From contig JAEEUD010000103.1 of assembly GCA_016286835.1 (NCBI GenBank), positions 1-6,824 on the forward strand: DNA of 6,824 nt. Reading direction: 5' to 3'. Below are positions 5,377 through 6,824 of the stretch, one piece after another (within the stretch, counting starts at the first letter, position 1; each line of letters starts with the position of its first letter). This DNA is from Pyramidobacter sp. (GTDB taxonomy: Bacteria; Synergistota; Synergistia; Synergistales; Dethiosulfovibrionaceae). The notes beneath the pieces were generated by a model. It was given only the letters and a program-made list of their open reading frames with translations, had not been told where the DNA came from and did no database searches. Position numbers and translations under genes: made by a program.

Positions 5377-6824
5377 AGCAGCTTTTGCCGGTCTGCCGCG
5401 AGGATATGCGGCTTCGAGGCTGGGACAGACTGGACTTTCTTTTTATTACAGGCGACGCCTACGTCGATCATCCGACTTTTGCCAACGGGCTGATTGCCCG
5501 ATGGATGGAGCATCTCGGTTACAAAATCGGCGTCGTCGCGCAGCCGGACTGGCGAAACCGTGCTGATTTCGAGGTGATGGGCGCGCCGAGATACGCCGTG
5601 TTCGTTTCGGCGGGCAATCTTGACTCTATGCTCAACAAACTGACGGCTTCACGCAGCAAGCGAAGCAGCGACGTTTATTCACCCGGCGGCCAAGCTGGTC
5701 ACCGTCCTGACAGGGCAACGATCGTGTACTGTAATCGCGCCCGTGAGATCTGGGGCGATATCCCGCTAATCGTCGGCGGCATCGAAGCGAGCATGAGGCG
5801 TTTTGCCCATTACGATTACTGGTCGGATAAAGTTCGCCGGCCGATGCTCGCAGACTGCAGGGCCGACATCCTCATCTACGGCATGGGCGAGCTCCAGCTG
5901 AAGGAGATCGCTGCGCGGCTGGCCGCAGGTGAACCGGTCGGCGGGATCGACGATGTGCGCGGTACATGCGTGATGAAAAAGATCGCGCCGGACGACAGCG
6001 TTGTCATCCCGTCGTTTGAACAGGTCGAAGCCAGCAGGGAAAAATACGCACTGGCCTACAGACTGCAAAGCGCCGAGCAGGACCCTTTTCACGGGCGTGC
6101 CGTCGCACAGGGCGTCGGAGACCGTTTCATGATCCAGAACCCGCCGATGAGGCCCCTGACGACGGAAGAATTTGACCTTGTCAACGAACTGCCCTATACC
6201 CGTGAACCGCATCCGATGTACGCGCGACTTGGCGGTGTGCCCGCGATTGAAGAGGTCCGGTTCAGCATCGCCAGCACTCGCGGCTGTTTCGGCAGCTGTT
6301 CATTTTGCGCGATCCACGCCCATCAAGGCAGGATCGTACAGGCGCGCTCGCAGGAGTCGATCCTCCGTGAGGCGAGCGAGATGACGCGGCATCCGCTGTT
6401 CAAAGGTTATATTCACGATGTCGGCGGCCCGACGGGCAACTTTCGCGGTCCTGCCTGTGACAAACAGCTGACTGCCGGATGCTGCCGCAATCGTCAGTGT
6501 CTGTTCCCCAGACCGTGTCCGCACATGCGTGCGACGCACGAGGAGTTCATCTCGCTGCTGCGCAAACTTCGAGCGCTTCCCGGTGTGAAAAAGGTGTTTC
6601 TCCGATCCGGACTGCGTTACGATTACATCCTGGCCGACCCGCGCGGAACGGAATTCATTGACGAACTCTGCCGCTGGCACGTTTCCGGCCAGCTTCGCGT
6701 GGCGCCCGAGCACGCCAGCGCAAAGGTACTGCGCCTGATGGGCAAACCGCCGGTGGATGAGTACGTGCGTTTCAAGGCGCTTTTCGAAAGTGCGACACGC
6801 CGTGCCGGCAAGGAGCAGTATGTT
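5373..6824 (+). CDS. ygiQ: YgiQ-family radical SAM protein (UPF0313), C-terminus beyond window
   Basis: The frame is open from ATG 5373 to the right edge, giving 484 residues. Full YgiQ proteins are usually about 580-740. The N-terminal domain shows FITGDAYVDHP (24-34), AQPDW, SAGNLDSM and GGIEASMRRFAHYDYWSD (135-152), all close to E. coli YgiQ. The radical SAM cluster motif C-x3-C-x2-C is at Cys305, Cys309 and Cys312 in TRGCFGSCSFCAI. A second cysteine group (Cys362, 370, 371, 376, 382) follows, as is normal in this family, and might bind another metal cluster. The reaction is not known. Compared with E. coli, the N-terminus is roughly 27-30 residues shorter. The start overlaps the hemW stop as ATGA, and AAGGGGAG (5357-5364) lies 8 nt upstream, so translation follows hemW closely. 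The frame has no terminating codon in view and no sign of decay. Confidence 0.95.
   Translation, partial: MKQLLPVCREDMRLRGWDRLDFLFITGDAYVDHPTFANGLIARWMEHLGYKIGVVAQPDWRNRADFEVMGAPRYAVFVSAGNLDSMLNKLTASRSKRSSDVYSPGGQAGHRPDRATIVYCNRAREIWGDIPLIVGGIEASMRRFAHYDYWSDKVRRPMLADCRADILIYGMGELQLKEIAARLAAGEPVGGIDDVRGTCVMKKIAPDDSVVIPSFEQVEASREKYALAYRLQSAEQDPFHGRAVAQGVGDRFMIQNPPMRPLTTEEFDLVNELPYTREPHPMYARLGGVPAIEEVRFSIASTRGCFGSCSFCAIHAHQGRIVQARSQESILREASEMTRHPLFKGYIHDVGGPTGNFRGPACDKQLTAGCCRNRQCLFPRPCPHMRATHEEFISLLRKLRALPGVKKVFLRSGLRYDYILADPRGTEFIDELCRWHVSGQLRVAPEHASAKVLRLMGKPPVDEYVRFKALFESATRRAGKEQYV

Overview
This is a bacterial chromosomal segment of ordinary core genes: two divergent gene clusters separated by an AT-rich control region. 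The coding DNA is moderately GC-rich with GGAGG-type ribosome binding sites. The 386-base intergenic stretch is much more AT-rich (a 60-base block at 2161-2220 is about 28% GC). Separate PurS, PurQ and small-type PurL proteins exclude the single-chain large PurL of Gammaproteobacteria and Bacteroidetes, and LepA excludes Archaea. The GC content, gene set and protein style would fit Synergistota or a GC-richer Clostridia/Negativicutes lineage. That placement is inference with low confidence.

Left part (1-2034, minus strand): purS-purQ-purL, the three subunits of phosphoribosylformylglycinamidine (FGAM) synthase, the fourth step of de novo purine synthesis. PurQ releases ammonia from glutamine, PurL uses ATP to place it on FGAR, and PurS holds the two together. 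The genes overlap by 4 and 1 nt. purL starts at 1076 and runs off the left edge.

Middle (2035-2420): a divergent control region. It has a good sigma70/sigmaA-type promoter for purS (TTGACT-N17-AATAAT, minus strand) and another for lepA (TTGAAG-N17-TATACT, plus strand). It also holds a 10-bp stem in the purS leader, an 11-bp inverted repeat flanking the purS promoter, and small dyads flanking the lepA promoter. No known riboswitch, tRNA or terminator is recognised.

Right part (2421-6824, plus strand): lepA (EF4, ribosomal back-translocase GTPase), hemW (radical SAM heme chaperone) and a YgiQ-family radical SAM gene cut by the right edge. They overlap by 11 and 4 nt, so they are very probably co-transcribed and translationally coupled.

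I found no mobile element, CRISPR array, RNA gene or recognisable new system. The points most worth a second look are the regulatory DNA between the clusters, the HemW residue changes, and the placement of ygiQ directly after hemW.
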